59,608 bases of DNA from the NCBI RefSeq assembly GCF_017115095.1, contig NZ_JABXKI010000146.1, forward strand, positions 2,501 through 62,108. The letters are read 5' to 3'. Shown piece by piece: positions 52,160 through 59,608 of this stretch. Numbering within the stretch: position 1 is the first letter of the stretch; every line of letters starts with the position of its first letter. This stretch comes from Nostoc sp. NMS4 (GTDB lineage: Bacteria > Cyanobacteriota > Cyanobacteriia > Cyanobacteriales > Nostocaceae). The translations under genes were made by a program, and so were the position numbers. The notes under the pieces were generated by a model that worked only from the letters and a program-made list of their open reading frames with translations, was not told the DNA's origin and did not search any database.

Positions 52160-52919
52160 TACTTACCTCATTAAGTAAACTGGAATTTACATTTAATAAA
52201 TATAATATCGAGTTTAAGAGTGAGCGCACATCTTACTCTAGTTAGGGAATTTAGTCTGACAGAAATAGTAATCAATAATAGGTATACCTAAATCATTATT
52301 GACAAATTCTTTAGCAAGTAAAACAGAACAAAATGCCAAAATATCCAAAATATATAAAGTGATTTCTGAAAATACACTTAGTACTACTAACCTATAAAAA
52401 GCCGCTTTTTAGTTTATTCTGAAGACTCCACAAGACAATTGCTGTTTGATATAGTTGTTCTCGCAGCACTACCCGATGGTACAAGCGTCTATGCGTAAGT
52501 CACGAAACCTTTTTATCTGTAGTTTTTAATTTATTGTATACTTAAGCTGTTTTACTCAACTTTTAGAGTACATATAAATCTAAAAAACAGCTATCTTGCG
52601 GCATAGATATACTGTGAGCTTCGCAACAAAGACCTTCAGTGACACAATTATGAAAGGAGTGTTGGACGCTGCTAATTTGGGTATTGATGATAGAGACTGC
52701 TTCACATTGCCAATGGGAACGATTGCTGAAATATGCCATTAGTGGAAGTGCGATCGCTAGGCGTAGGTTACTTTGCCATAGGGGTGGCTTATTTCCGCCG
52801 TGCTGTACTAGTCAAATACAAATACCCACTTTGTCAGTTTGTCTAATTAAGATATGTTTGGTAAATAAAATAAGTAGCCTACATCATCGGCTGTTATTCC
52901 ACACTTGACATAAAGCATT
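52160..52919. other. Intergenic region, no convincing gene
   Basis: About 760 bp. An aagctgtttt/aaaaacagct inverted pair brackets about 50 bp near 52546-52594. A 30-codon frame at 52650-52742 (MKGVLDAANLGIDD) follows an atta-containing leader and might be a gene fragment, but I would not call it. A dispersed gcgatcgctaggcgtagg repeat lies near 52751. Confidence 0.4.
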
Positions 52920-53183
52920 GTGAGTGCAAAACGTCTGCCAGAAACCATTGCCCATGTCAGAATTACCCGCCAATCCTGGCAACATGGCTTCCTTGAGGGC
53001 GAAGTGAGTGCGGGTGAGTTTGAGTGGCATTTCCAGTGGCATTTTCGCCGGGGAGAACTTGCCGTCAAGCCTTCCCAAGGTCGCGCTTTAATCAAAGAAC
53101 CCCTGGGTCGATTCTTGGAGCAACAAGATTACCAGCTAGAGCCTGGAGGAGACTATGATTTTACGATTCGAGCGGAACTTTAA
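52920..53183 (+). CDS. DUF3146 family protein
   Basis: The 87-residue protein, starting at GTG (VSAKRLPETIAHVRITRQSW), matches the cyanobacterial DUF3146 family as I remember it: FEWHFQWHFRRGELAVKPS, RALIKEPLGRFLE and EPGGDYDFTIRAEL are its conserved segments. It is small, soluble and of unknown function. It converges with the YqgF-type gene. Confidence 0.75.
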   Translation: MSAKRLPETIAHVRITRQSWQHGFLEGEVSAGEFEWHFQWHFRRGELAVKPSQGRALIKEPLGRFLEQQDYQLEPGGDYDFTIRAEL

Positions 53184-53193
53184 AAGTTAGGAG

Positions 53194-53213
53194 AGACGCG
53201 ATTAATCGCGTCT
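53194..53213. repeat. 20-bp perfect palindrome
   Basis: agacgcgatt followed by its reverse complement, 10 bp after the DUF3146 stop. Same dispersed repeat as at 27614-27633; in this position it could act as a bidirectional terminator between converging genes. Confidence 0.6.
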
Positions 53214-53238
53214 GTACAGGAGTTAACGATCTAAGTCC

Positions 53239-53694
53239 TCACTCCTGACTGCTTAGTGTTGATTCTGTGAGGCGGTTTAAGTATCTTTCGATTAAAAGGA
53301 TGGCAACAATGTCATCTATGGGTCTTGGTGGCTGTCGTAGACCGTGTGGCAATAGCTTGATTAGCCCTTTTGGGGGATACATTTGCCAATAGCGATCGCG
53401 TGCCTCTAAGGTTGTATAGCGCTCATCCACTAAAATAATACTCAGGGGTTCTGTCAATTCTTGATATAATTTCTGTCTCCACTCTTTGGCTGTAGTTTGG
53501 TCGCCCATGACCATCAAAGAGATCGGAAACCTTTGACGCAGTGTCTCAATGGTAGCGATCGCCTCTTTTGCTAGCAAGACTTGATGATAATACAGTTGCC
53601 GATCCAGTCCCATCACCGCTAAACCACACTTATCTCGACCTGGATCAAATCCCAAAATGACTGGTTGCGTTGGTGAAAATTCACGGAAATTCAT
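53239..53694 (-). CDS. YqgF/RuvX-type pre-16S rRNA processing nuclease
   Basis: The 151-residue protein has the RNase H fold of the YqgF family with its acidic residues: D17 (ILGFDPGRDKCGLAV), E91 (VDERYTTLEAR) and D127/D128 (PIDDIVAIL). In bacteria YqgF trims the 5' end of 16S rRNA. Its GRDK start differs from the usual G-x-x-R-hG, so it may be the cyanobacterial second form of the family. The gene follows the DUF3084 gene on the same strand. Confidence 0.8.
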   Translation of the reverse strand: MNFREFSPTQPVILGFDPGRDKCGLAVMGLDRQLYYHQVLLAKEAIATIETLRQRFPISLMVMGDQTTAKEWRQKLYQELTEPLSIILVDERYTTLEARDRYWQMYPPKGLIKLLPHGLRQPPRPIDDIVAILLIERYLNRLTESTLSSQE

Positions 53695-53823
53695 AATAAA
53701 TTAAAAATTAAAAATTAACAATGTTCTCTTAGCATTTGTTAGATAAAAATGCAACTACAGCAAATATTTTGGCTGTTGTTCAATATGTTTAAATCTTACT
53801 AATAACAGTGTGCAAATAATTTT

Positions 53824-55314
53824 TTAAGTACTAAAAATAATTTTTCCGTTGACTATTGCCACTAATTTTACTCTCAAGGGCCCGGCTGTATAAGTGTCCT
53901 CTGCTGCGATCGCTTTGATCTCCAAGGGTTGATTATACTGTCTTAGTTGGCTGACAAAGCGCAGAAAAGTCCCCTCTACTTGCACATCTTCGACAATTCC
54001 GGCGTTACGGGCCCGAAATTGGGAAGCAGAAATCAGTATTTCTAGGCGCTGCTGTAACTGATAAGATGTCATGATTTTTGAATCAGCAGTAGTCGTGGCT
54101 AGCACTGCGCCTCCCGAAAAAACCAGTTGATTCCGGGCTGTATCGGCGAAAAATTCTATCTGCTTTTCTCCCCTAACGTAATTACCAGCCGAGAAAATTC
54201 GCATAACGTATTCTTGACCATCGCCAATCTGCTTGCTTAGTTGATCGATCCTATCCTGGGTCACGCGCAGTAGCTCTACATTTGCCGGATTTGCACCAGG
54301 CTCGCTTAATCCGAGGTTGGCGTTGCGATTGGCTTCTTGTAAAAGTTGTACCACTGCCTGACGAGCAGCAGCAGGTTGAGTAACACGAATCACAGCAGCA
54401 GATAGAACTTGACCGCGAACTAAGGCCAGCTTACCCAAACGCAGGTCGCGGTAGGACTGATAATATTTTTCCAGTCTGGCAACTTCCTGTTCTAGTTCCT
54501 CCTGCTGTGCTTCCAATTCTTTGAGGCGCGATTCCCGTGTGGCAATTACTTGCTCTCGCGCTGTAATTTCTACATTACGCTTTTGAATTAGTTGATCCAG
54601 CTGGGAAATCTTTTGATCGCGTTGTTCTATGGCTTCTTGACGGTTAGCAAGTTCGCGATCGCGTTTTTCAATTGCTGTTTTGGCTTCGTCAATGGCTTTT
54701 TTCGCTTCTGCATATAGTCTTTGACGTTCTGTCTTCAGTAGTTCAACTGCCGCCTGTAGCTCCTTTCTCTGATTAGAAACGCTTTGCAACTCAGCTATGG
54801 CTTTTTGGTACTGAGTTACAACTTGTCCTAGCTGACCTTGAGTGCGTTGGAGTTGAGTTTGGGTTTGGGCTTGTTGACTAATTGTGCGGTTTAGCTGGGC
54901 TTGGGTTTCCCTCTGTTTGGCATTTGCCGCTTGCAATGATTTATTAATTGCCTGCAAGTCTTGTTGTGCTTTTGCTTGGGCAATTTTTGCTTGGTTTAGC
55001 TCACCCTCTACCTGACTTTTCTGAGTTTCTGCGGTTTTTAGCTGTTCCCGCTTCTGTCTGAGGTCTGTTTGAATATCTTCTAACTCAAAGACTCCTTTTC
55101 GCAAGCCTTCGTCGGCAGCGAATAAAATCCCTAAAGTTGATGCTGAAATTAAACCACCAGTAAAAATTGTTACTAGTACAGCAGTATTTTTCGGACGGAG
55201 CTTAAAAAGTGAGAGGCGGGCTTTGCCAACTCGTGTGCCGATGCGATCGCCCACGGTGGCAATTACGCCTCCCAGAATCAAAATTGCTGCGATGAGGATG
55301 TATCCGGTGGTCAT
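53824..55314 (-). CDS. DUF3084 coiled-coil membrane protein
   Basis: The 496-residue protein has two N-terminal helices (about 3-22 and 46-66), a coiled coil (about 75-290; runs such as QLNRTISQQAQTQTQLQRT and REQVIATRESRLKELEAQQ) and a C-terminal domain with KIMTSYQLQQRLEILISASQFRARNAGI. DUF3084 is, to my knowledge, limited largely to cyanobacteria and is of unknown function. It lies directly downstream of ntcA on the same strand, with about 170 bp between, and may belong to the same regulatory neighbourhood. Confidence 0.8.
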   Translation of the reverse strand: MTTGYILIAAILILGGVIATVGDRIGTRVGKARLSLFKLRPKNTAVLVTIFTGGLISASTLGILFAADEGLRKGVFELEDIQTDLRQKREQLKTAETQKSQVEGELNQAKIAQAKAQQDLQAINKSLQAANAKQRETQAQLNRTISQQAQTQTQLQRTQGQLGQVVTQYQKAIAELQSVSNQRKELQAAVELLKTERQRLYAEAKKAIDEAKTAIEKRDRELANRQEAIEQRDQKISQLDQLIQKRNVEITAREQVIATRESRLKELEAQQEELEQEVARLEKYYQSYRDLRLGKLALVRGQVLSAAVIRVTQPAAARQAVVQLLQEANRNANLGLSEPGANPANVELLRVTQDRIDQLSKQIGDGQEYVMRIFSAGNYVRGEKQIEFFADTARNQLVFSGGAVLATTTADSKIMTSYQLQQRLEILISASQFRARNAGIVEDVQVEGTFLRFVSQLRQYNQPLEIKAIAAEDTYTAGPLRVKLVAIVNGKIIFST

Positions 55315-55482
55315 TTTTAGCTACCGAAATCCTTCCAGATACAGCCTACTACTTTTAAGCATTGTCTGGAAAGAAGTGGAAATTGGCAATAGCTGAAATT
55401 ATGCAATTTTAGATTTACCTCTAGCTATTAGTGTCATTTTTCAAAATACAACACGCGCCGATTCCCCTTTCTCCAATTGTTT

Positions 55483-56154
55483 TTATGTGAATTGCCTACT
55501 TAAGGTAACAGGTTTATGCACAGTAATCTTCTTTTTGTGGATAGAAATCATCTTTTTCTCACGCAAATCTCCTAGTAGCCTAGTAACAGTAACACGAGTT
55601 GAACCAATTGCTTCTGCGATCGCTTGATGAGATAACTTCAGATCAATTGTGATCCCATCTGCACAAGGAACACCAAAATCTCGACAAAGAATTAACAAAA
55701 AACTCACCAATCTAGAACCCATATCTCGGTGAGCAAGAGTTTCAATCATCATCTCTGTCTGTAAAATGCGCGAAGACAGACCTCGCAGCATTAACATTGA
55801 TAATTCGGGATTTTCCTTGAGTGCTAGCTCCACTTGTTCAATTGGTGCCGACAGTAATTCCACAGGAGTAAATGCAACCGCATGGTAAAACCGATCCGAC
55901 TTATTTCCTGTCAGCAATGACAATACACCAAAAACACTATTTTCCCGCAGCAACGCTACCGTTATTTCCTCTCCTGCCTCGTACACCCTGGAAAGTTTAA
56001 CAGCACCTTTCAAAAGAAAATAAACTCGTTCGGCAGGATCGCCAGGAAAAAAGATCGTTTTATTGCGTTCAAACGTTTCCACAACTGGCGGAAACGCCCC
56101 GGTCGCCATCTGACGAAATACATTTGCTAGGGCTTTATCTTGTGTCACGATCAT
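55483..56154 (-). CDS. ntcA: Global nitrogen regulator NtcA
   Basis: The ATG at 56154, directly preceded by agggag, gives 223 residues beginning [16 protein letters not shown], the known NtcA start; the longer frame adds 6 residues. It has the CRP-like effector domain ([23 protein letters not shown], about 28-50), a long dimerisation helix (about 120-145) and a C-terminal helix-turn-helix ([24 protein letters not shown], about 173-196). It senses 2-oxoglutarate and activates nitrogen-assimilation and heterocyst genes by binding GTAN8TAC sites. Nearly invariant among heterocyst-forming relatives. Confidence 0.97.
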   Translation of the reverse strand: MIVTQDKALANVFRQMATGAFPPVVETFERNKTIFFPGDPAERVYFLLKGAVKLSRVYEAGEEITVALLRENSVFGVLSLLTGNKSDRFYHAVAFTPVELLSAPIEQVELALKENPELSMLMLRGLSSRILQTEMMIETLAHRDMGSRLVSFLLILCRDFGVPCADGITIDLKLSHQAIAEAIGSTRVTVTRLLGDLREKKMISIHKKKITVHKPVTLSRQFT

Positions 56155-56281
56155 CTCCCTTCCCCTACCCAATGCCGGAAAAACAAAAACTGATTACCTA
56201 AGAATACACCTGAAAAATGAATAAAGCACCGTCAACCTTTCTGTACTTTCCTATACTCCAACTAATCTCTTCATAACTCTT

Positions 56282-56297
56282 TGTTTATAATGATACA
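56282..56297 (-). promoter_or_regulatory. NtcA-like binding site upstream of ntcA
   Basis: Read on the minus strand, tgtatcattataaaca has the form GTA-N8-AAC flanked by T and A, one base from the GTAN8TAC consensus. It lies 128 bp upstream of the ntcA start, consistent with the known autoregulation of ntcA in Anabaena. A clean -10 at class II spacing is not evident, so the site is tentative. The 379-bp divergent spacer to fabI holds no ORF; it also has an attgttgat pair near 56300 and 56325. Confidence 0.4.
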
Positions 56298-56533
56298 TAA
56301 TTGTTGATCCTTTCAGCTACTAATTGTTGATAAGTAGTTCCAATAGCTGTATTCAAAAGGTTTTTTGAAGAACAAATAAAGATATCTTGAGAATATCTTT
56401 ATAAAAAATCAAGATTTTTCTCACAGAAAACACCCTTATCAATATTCATTTTTGTAAATCCTGTATAAAACAAAGACAAAACGTGCCTCAGATTCTAGTA
56501 TGCTCCTAATGATCGATCGCATTAACAATTTTT

Positions 56534-57310
56534 ATGCTAAATTTGACCGGAAAAAATGCCCTTGTTACAGGTATTGCCAATAACCGCTCGATCGCTTGGG
56601 GCATCGCCCAACAGCTGCACAAAGCCGGAGCAAACCTGGGTATTACCTACCTGCCGGATGAACGCGGCAAGATGGAGAAAAAAGTCGCGGAGTTGGTAGA
56701 ACCCCTCAACCCCAGCTTATTTCTTCCCTGTAATGTCCAAGATGACGAACAAATTAAATCTACCTTTGAGACAATCCGCGAAAAGTGGGGAAAGCTAGAT
56801 ATCCTCATCCATTGTCTAGCCTTTGCCAGCAAAGACGATTTAACTGGAGATTTTAGCCAAACCTCTCGTTCTGGCTTCAACACCGCCTTAGAAATCAGTA
56901 CCTACTCACTAGTGCAGTTAAGTGGTGCAGCGAAACCCTTGATGACAGAGGGAGGTAGTATCGTCACCTTGACGTATTTAGGTGGTGTCAGAGCAATCCC
57001 CAACTACAACGTTATGGGAATTGCCAAGGCGGGGTTAGAAATGAGTGTGCGTTACCTGGCTGCTGAACTAGGGCCGCAAAATATCCGCGTCAATGCCATC
57101 TCCGCAGGCCCCATCCGCACTTTGGCATCTTCAGCAGTCGGTGGAATTTTGGATATGATTCATCATGTAGAAGAAGTAGCTCCCCTACGACGCACCGTCA
57201 CTCAGCTAGAAGTGGGCAACGCTGCGGCTTTCTTATGTAGTGATTTGTCCAGTGGGATTACCGGACAAATTCTATATGTAGATGCAGGATATGAAATTAT
57301 GGGAATGTGA
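56534..57310 (+). CDS. fabI: Enoyl-[acyl-carrier-protein] reductase (NADH)
   Basis: The 258-residue short-chain reductase matches FabI: LTGKNALVTGIANNRSIAWGIA with the FabI-specific ANNRSIA cofactor loop, the Y158-x6-K165 pair (NYNVMGIAKAG) and Y148, then RVNAISAGPIRTLA and GQILYVDAGYEIMGM at the end. It performs the last reduction of each fatty-acid elongation cycle. Divergent from ntcA. hisB follows after 126 bp of repeats. Confidence 0.96.
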   Translation: MLNLTGKNALVTGIANNRSIAWGIAQQLHKAGANLGITYLPDERGKMEKKVAELVEPLNPSLFLPCNVQDDEQIKSTFETIREKWGKLDILIHCLAFASKDDLTGDFSQTSRSGFNTALEISTYSLVQLSGAAKPLMTEGGSIVTLTYLGGVRAIPNYNVMGIAKAGLEMSVRYLAAELGPQNIRVNAISAGPIRTLASSAVGGILDMIHHVEEVAPLRRTVTQLEVGNAAAFLCSDLSSGITGQILYVDAGYEIMGM

Positions 57311-57436
57311 CGCGATAAAGTTAGGAGTGAGAAAGTTAGGAGTTAGAAGTGAGGAGTTAAGAGTTAAAAAAACTCATAACTCATAGTTTTTAATTCCTAA
57401 CTCATAACTCCTAACTTTTAACTCTTTCCACTCCCC
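57311..57436. repeat. Inverted gttagga-type heptamer clusters
   Basis: The fabI-hisB spacer has gttaggag heptamers on the left (about 57319-57355) and their complement (ctaactcataactcctaac, about 57397-57417) on the right, so the transcript would fold on itself. No gene. Confidence 0.6.
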
Positions 57437-58078
57437 ATGCAAACAACCAATCGCCAAGTTAATTCAAACTACGATCGCTTAACCGAAATCCCTCGGATTG
57501 CCACTGTTCACCGCACCACTGGTGAAACTAATGTGCAAGTTACAATCAACCTGGATGGGACAGGAAAATGCACAGCAGCAACAGGCATTCCGTTTTTGAA
57601 TCACATGTTGCATCAAATTGCCTCCCACGGGCTGATTGATATCGATGTCCAAGCCAAAGGAGACTGGGAAATTGATGACCATCACACCAACGAAGATGTA
57701 GGCATTACTTTAGGGCAAGCTTTTAACCAAGCACTAGGCGACAGAAAAGGTATTGTCCGCTTTGGTAATTTTCTTGCACCACTGGACGAAGCCTTAGTTC
57801 AAGTAGCGCTAGACTTTTCTGGACGACCTCACCTCAGCTACGGCTTGCAAATTCCTACCCAGCGTGTAGGAACATACGACACCCAGTTAGTACGAGAATT
57901 TTTCGTGGCTTTGGTGAACCATAGCCAAATGACACTGCACATTCGGCAACTGGATGGCATTAATTCCCATCACATCATTGAAGCGACATTTAAAGCCTTT
58001 GCAAGAGCAACACGGCTGGCGGTAGAAATTGACCCCCGACGTGCTGGTTTAATTCCCAGTTCTAAGGGAGTTTTATGA
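57437..58078 (+). CDS. hisB: Imidazoleglycerol-phosphate dehydratase
   Basis: The 213-residue monofunctional HisB dehydrates imidazole-glycerol phosphate in histidine synthesis. The di-manganese ligands lie in [13 protein letters not shown] (54-66), [11 protein letters not shown] (80-90), [13 protein letters not shown] and [16 protein letters not shown]. The N-terminal phosphatase domain of the E. coli-type fusion is absent, as in most bacteria. The start may be the ATG at 57437; a short variable tail precedes the conserved [12 protein letters not shown]. Confidence 0.95.
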   Translation: MQTTNRQVNSNYDRLTEIPRIATVHRTTGETNVQVTINLDGTGKCTAATGIPFLNHMLHQIASHGLIDIDVQAKGDWEIDDHHTNEDVGITLGQAFNQALGDRKGIVRFGNFLAPLDEALVQVALDFSGRPHLSYGLQIPTQRVGTYDTQLVREFFVALVNHSQMTLHIRQLDGINSHHIIEATFKAFARATRLAVEIDPRRAGLIPSSKGVL

Positions 58079-58264
58079 TATTGGGCATTGGTCATTTGTC
58101 ATTTGTCATTAATTATCCTCCCCTACTTCCCCTGCTCCCATGCTTCTTCGCCAGTCCTCAATCCTCAATTCCCGATAATTGACACACAGCTTGGTGATGG
58201 TTATTATCAGCCTACCGGGTAATTTTTAATTAATACCAAGCTGATAAATAGTGATTTAACCGAG

Positions 58265-59248
58265 ATGAAGTCTGTTGCTGATGACCCTGATTATCAACTT
58301 AATACGACCGACATTCCGCCAGTAGTCCTAACTTCTGAGTTGCGAAAAGTCTATCGCACCGGTTTTTGGCTAAATCAAAAAGTCGTATCTCTCAAAAACT
58401 GTTCTTTAACGGTTTACAAAGGCGAAACCTTTGGGTTGCTGGGCCCTAATGGTGCTGGTAAAACCACCCTTTTAAAATTATTGTTGGGAATTATTCATCC
58501 CACCTCTGGACGAGGATCGTTGTTGGGTAAACCCATAGGCGATCGCACTGTTAAGCAACATATCGGCTATCTACCAGAAAATCCCTATTTGTATGACTAT
58601 CTCACTGGCTGGGAATTTTTACAGCTAGCTGCTGGGCTATTCCAAATCCCCCAAAGCATCCAACGCCAACGCATTCCCCAACTGCTGGAATTAGTGGGTT
58701 TATCCCAAGCCGATGCCCGTAAAAAGCTGCTGCGTCGCTATTCTAAAGGAATGCTACAGCGTGTTGGTATGGCACAGGCGCTAATTAACGAGCCAGATTT
58801 AGTTTTTCTAGATGAACCGATGTCCGGGCTTGATCCGGTGGGACGCTACCAAATGCGGGAAATTATTCTGGCGCTCAAAGCCGCCGGTAAGACGATTTTT
58901 TTCAATAGTCATGTTCTTAGTGAAGTAGAACAGATTTGCGATCGCATTGCCATCCTCGCTCAAGGTGAACTAATTTGCTCTGGTTCCCTCAATGAACTCT
59001 TAGGCGGAACAAACACATATCACGTCAAAGGTCAAGGTGGTGACTGGGAAATTCTCAAAAAATGGATACCCACTCTCATATTTGAGCCTGATGGTTCCTG
59101 GCACGGTACACTACAAGATGATTATTATGATTTTCTTGCGAGTCTTCGTCTCATGGAAGGTAAAATTATCGCCATGAACTTGTCACGTAACTCCCTAGAA
59201 GAATTTTTTATTCAACAAATCCAAAGAAAAAACAACTCATTAAATTAG
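58265..59248 (+). CDS. ABC transporter ATP-binding protein
   Basis: The 327-residue protein is an ABC-2-type ATPase: Walker A GPNGAGKT (60-67), signature YSKGMLQ (159-165), Walker B LVFLDE (179-184) with EPMSGLDP, and the H-loop in NSHVLSEVE. A C-terminal 90-residue extension (GTNTYHVKGQGGDWE and onward) resembles the CcmA/NatA-type export ATPases. It probably powers an exporter whose permease lies beyond the window edge; the 360 bp that follow contain none. Confidence 0.9.
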   Translation: MKSVADDPDYQLNTTDIPPVVLTSELRKVYRTGFWLNQKVVSLKNCSLTVYKGETFGLLGPNGAGKTTLLKLLLGIIHPTSGRGSLLGKPIGDRTVKQHIGYLPENPYLYDYLTGWEFLQLAAGLFQIPQSIQRQRIPQLLELVGLSQADARKKLLRRYSKGMLQRVGMAQALINEPDLVFLDEPMSGLDPVGRYQMREIILALKAAGKTIFFNSHVLSEVEQICDRIAILAQGELICSGSLNELLGGTNTYHVKGQGGDWEILKKWIPTLIFEPDGSWHGTLQDDYYDFLASLRLMEGKIIAMNLSRNSLEEFFIQQIQRKNNSLN

Positions 59249-59608
59249 TCTTGTTGTCAAATAGCAAATTGTCGGCTGGCTTGAAGAACAAAACCCAAAC
59301 TCTGCCTTTTTGAGTTTTATTTACCCAATACAACCCACAAAAAATAAAATTTCGACATATTTATCAAGGTTATTTGTATTTACAGCAGATTTCAAGGAAA
59401 GTGAGGTACACAACGATTCATCTGTTACCCAGGTATAAAACGTGTTTTACTCCTGAATTCTGAATTCTGAATTCTGCTGTATTTAATGAACTTGTTCCTA
59501 ACTTTAGTGGTACCTTACTACTCATCGAAGATTTTAAATGTCATCAAATTAACGGCTCTTGCGCTACTTTTATGGTAAAAGTTAAAATAATTTAAATTTC
59601 ATGCCTAT
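59249..59608. other. Terminal non-coding region
   Basis: Nothing recognisable as a gene to the window end. A tandem ctgaatt heptamer (about 59452-59476) occurs, and the sequence is A+T-rich. Confidence 0.4.

Noticed and set aside
52684-52908. 74-codon ORF before the DUF3146 gene
   Set aside because: It runs through a dispersed HIP1-containing repeat and gives a Cys/Arg-rich translation with no coding character.

Overview
The window reads as chromosomal DNA of a filamentous, Nostoc/Anabaena-like cyanobacterium. The evidence is the many HIP1 octamers (gcgatcgc), short tandem heptamer-type repeats between genes, a photosystem II gene (psbY), the nitrogen regulator ntcA, cyanobacterial-only families (DUF3084, DUF3146, TIGR02652-like) and a pilMNOQ cluster without pilP. 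There is no CRISPR array, rRNA or recognisable tRNA.

Layout. 0-5.6 kb: a family 2 glycosyltransferase, a C-terminal processing protease, a YdcF-like membrane protein and an NfeD/SPFH membrane pair. 5.6-11.2 kb: a 1511-residue NACHT ATPase with 14 WD40 repeats, a Uma2-type nuclease-like protein and a decayed toxin-antitoxin pair. 11.2-13.7 kb: a Zur-like Fur regulator, purS and purQ, then an orphan HEARO/IscB-type omega-RNA element that has cut off the 5' end of a DUF937-like gene. 13.8-18.6 kb: small enzymes, a transaldolase-like aldolase, ribokinase and an aminotransferase. 18.6-21.3 kb: a 2.5-kb accessory insert between two ~100-bp direct copies of the 3' end of a cysteine desulfurase gene, carrying a vapB gene with a dead vapC, a PIN-domain scrap and a 503-residue protein with an HEPN-type RNxxxH motif. 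21-28 kb: cysteine desulfurase, an exported phospholipase D-like/HhH protein, a family 4 glycosyltransferase, an unknown gene preceded by three hairpins, and a potC-like permease. 28.4-33.8 kb: type IV pilus operon pilM-pilN-pilO-pilQ (minus strand). 33.9-44.4 kb: sugar-type binding protein, folC, psbY, gamma carbonic anhydrase, cyanobacterial orphans, an M16 double-domain protease, an internally deleted TnpB, a cupredoxin and methionine aminopeptidase. 44.5-52.2 kb: an SH3-type protein, a repeat-containing membrane protein, amidase, GNAT, aldo/keto reductase, another truncated toxin-antitoxin pair and an HMA-like protein. 52.9-59.3 kb: DUF3146, YqgF-type nuclease, DUF3084, ntcA, fabI, hisB and an ABC ATPase.

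Most of the window is housekeeping. The accessory signal is concentrated in the NACHT-WD40 gene, the repeat-flanked HEPN insert, two separate RNA-guided-nuclease relics (an omega-RNA without its nuclease; a TnpB lacking its first RuvC motif) and several decaying toxin-antitoxin loci in which the toxin is broken. Intergenic-type repeats have also moved into two coding sequences, folC and the M16 protease.
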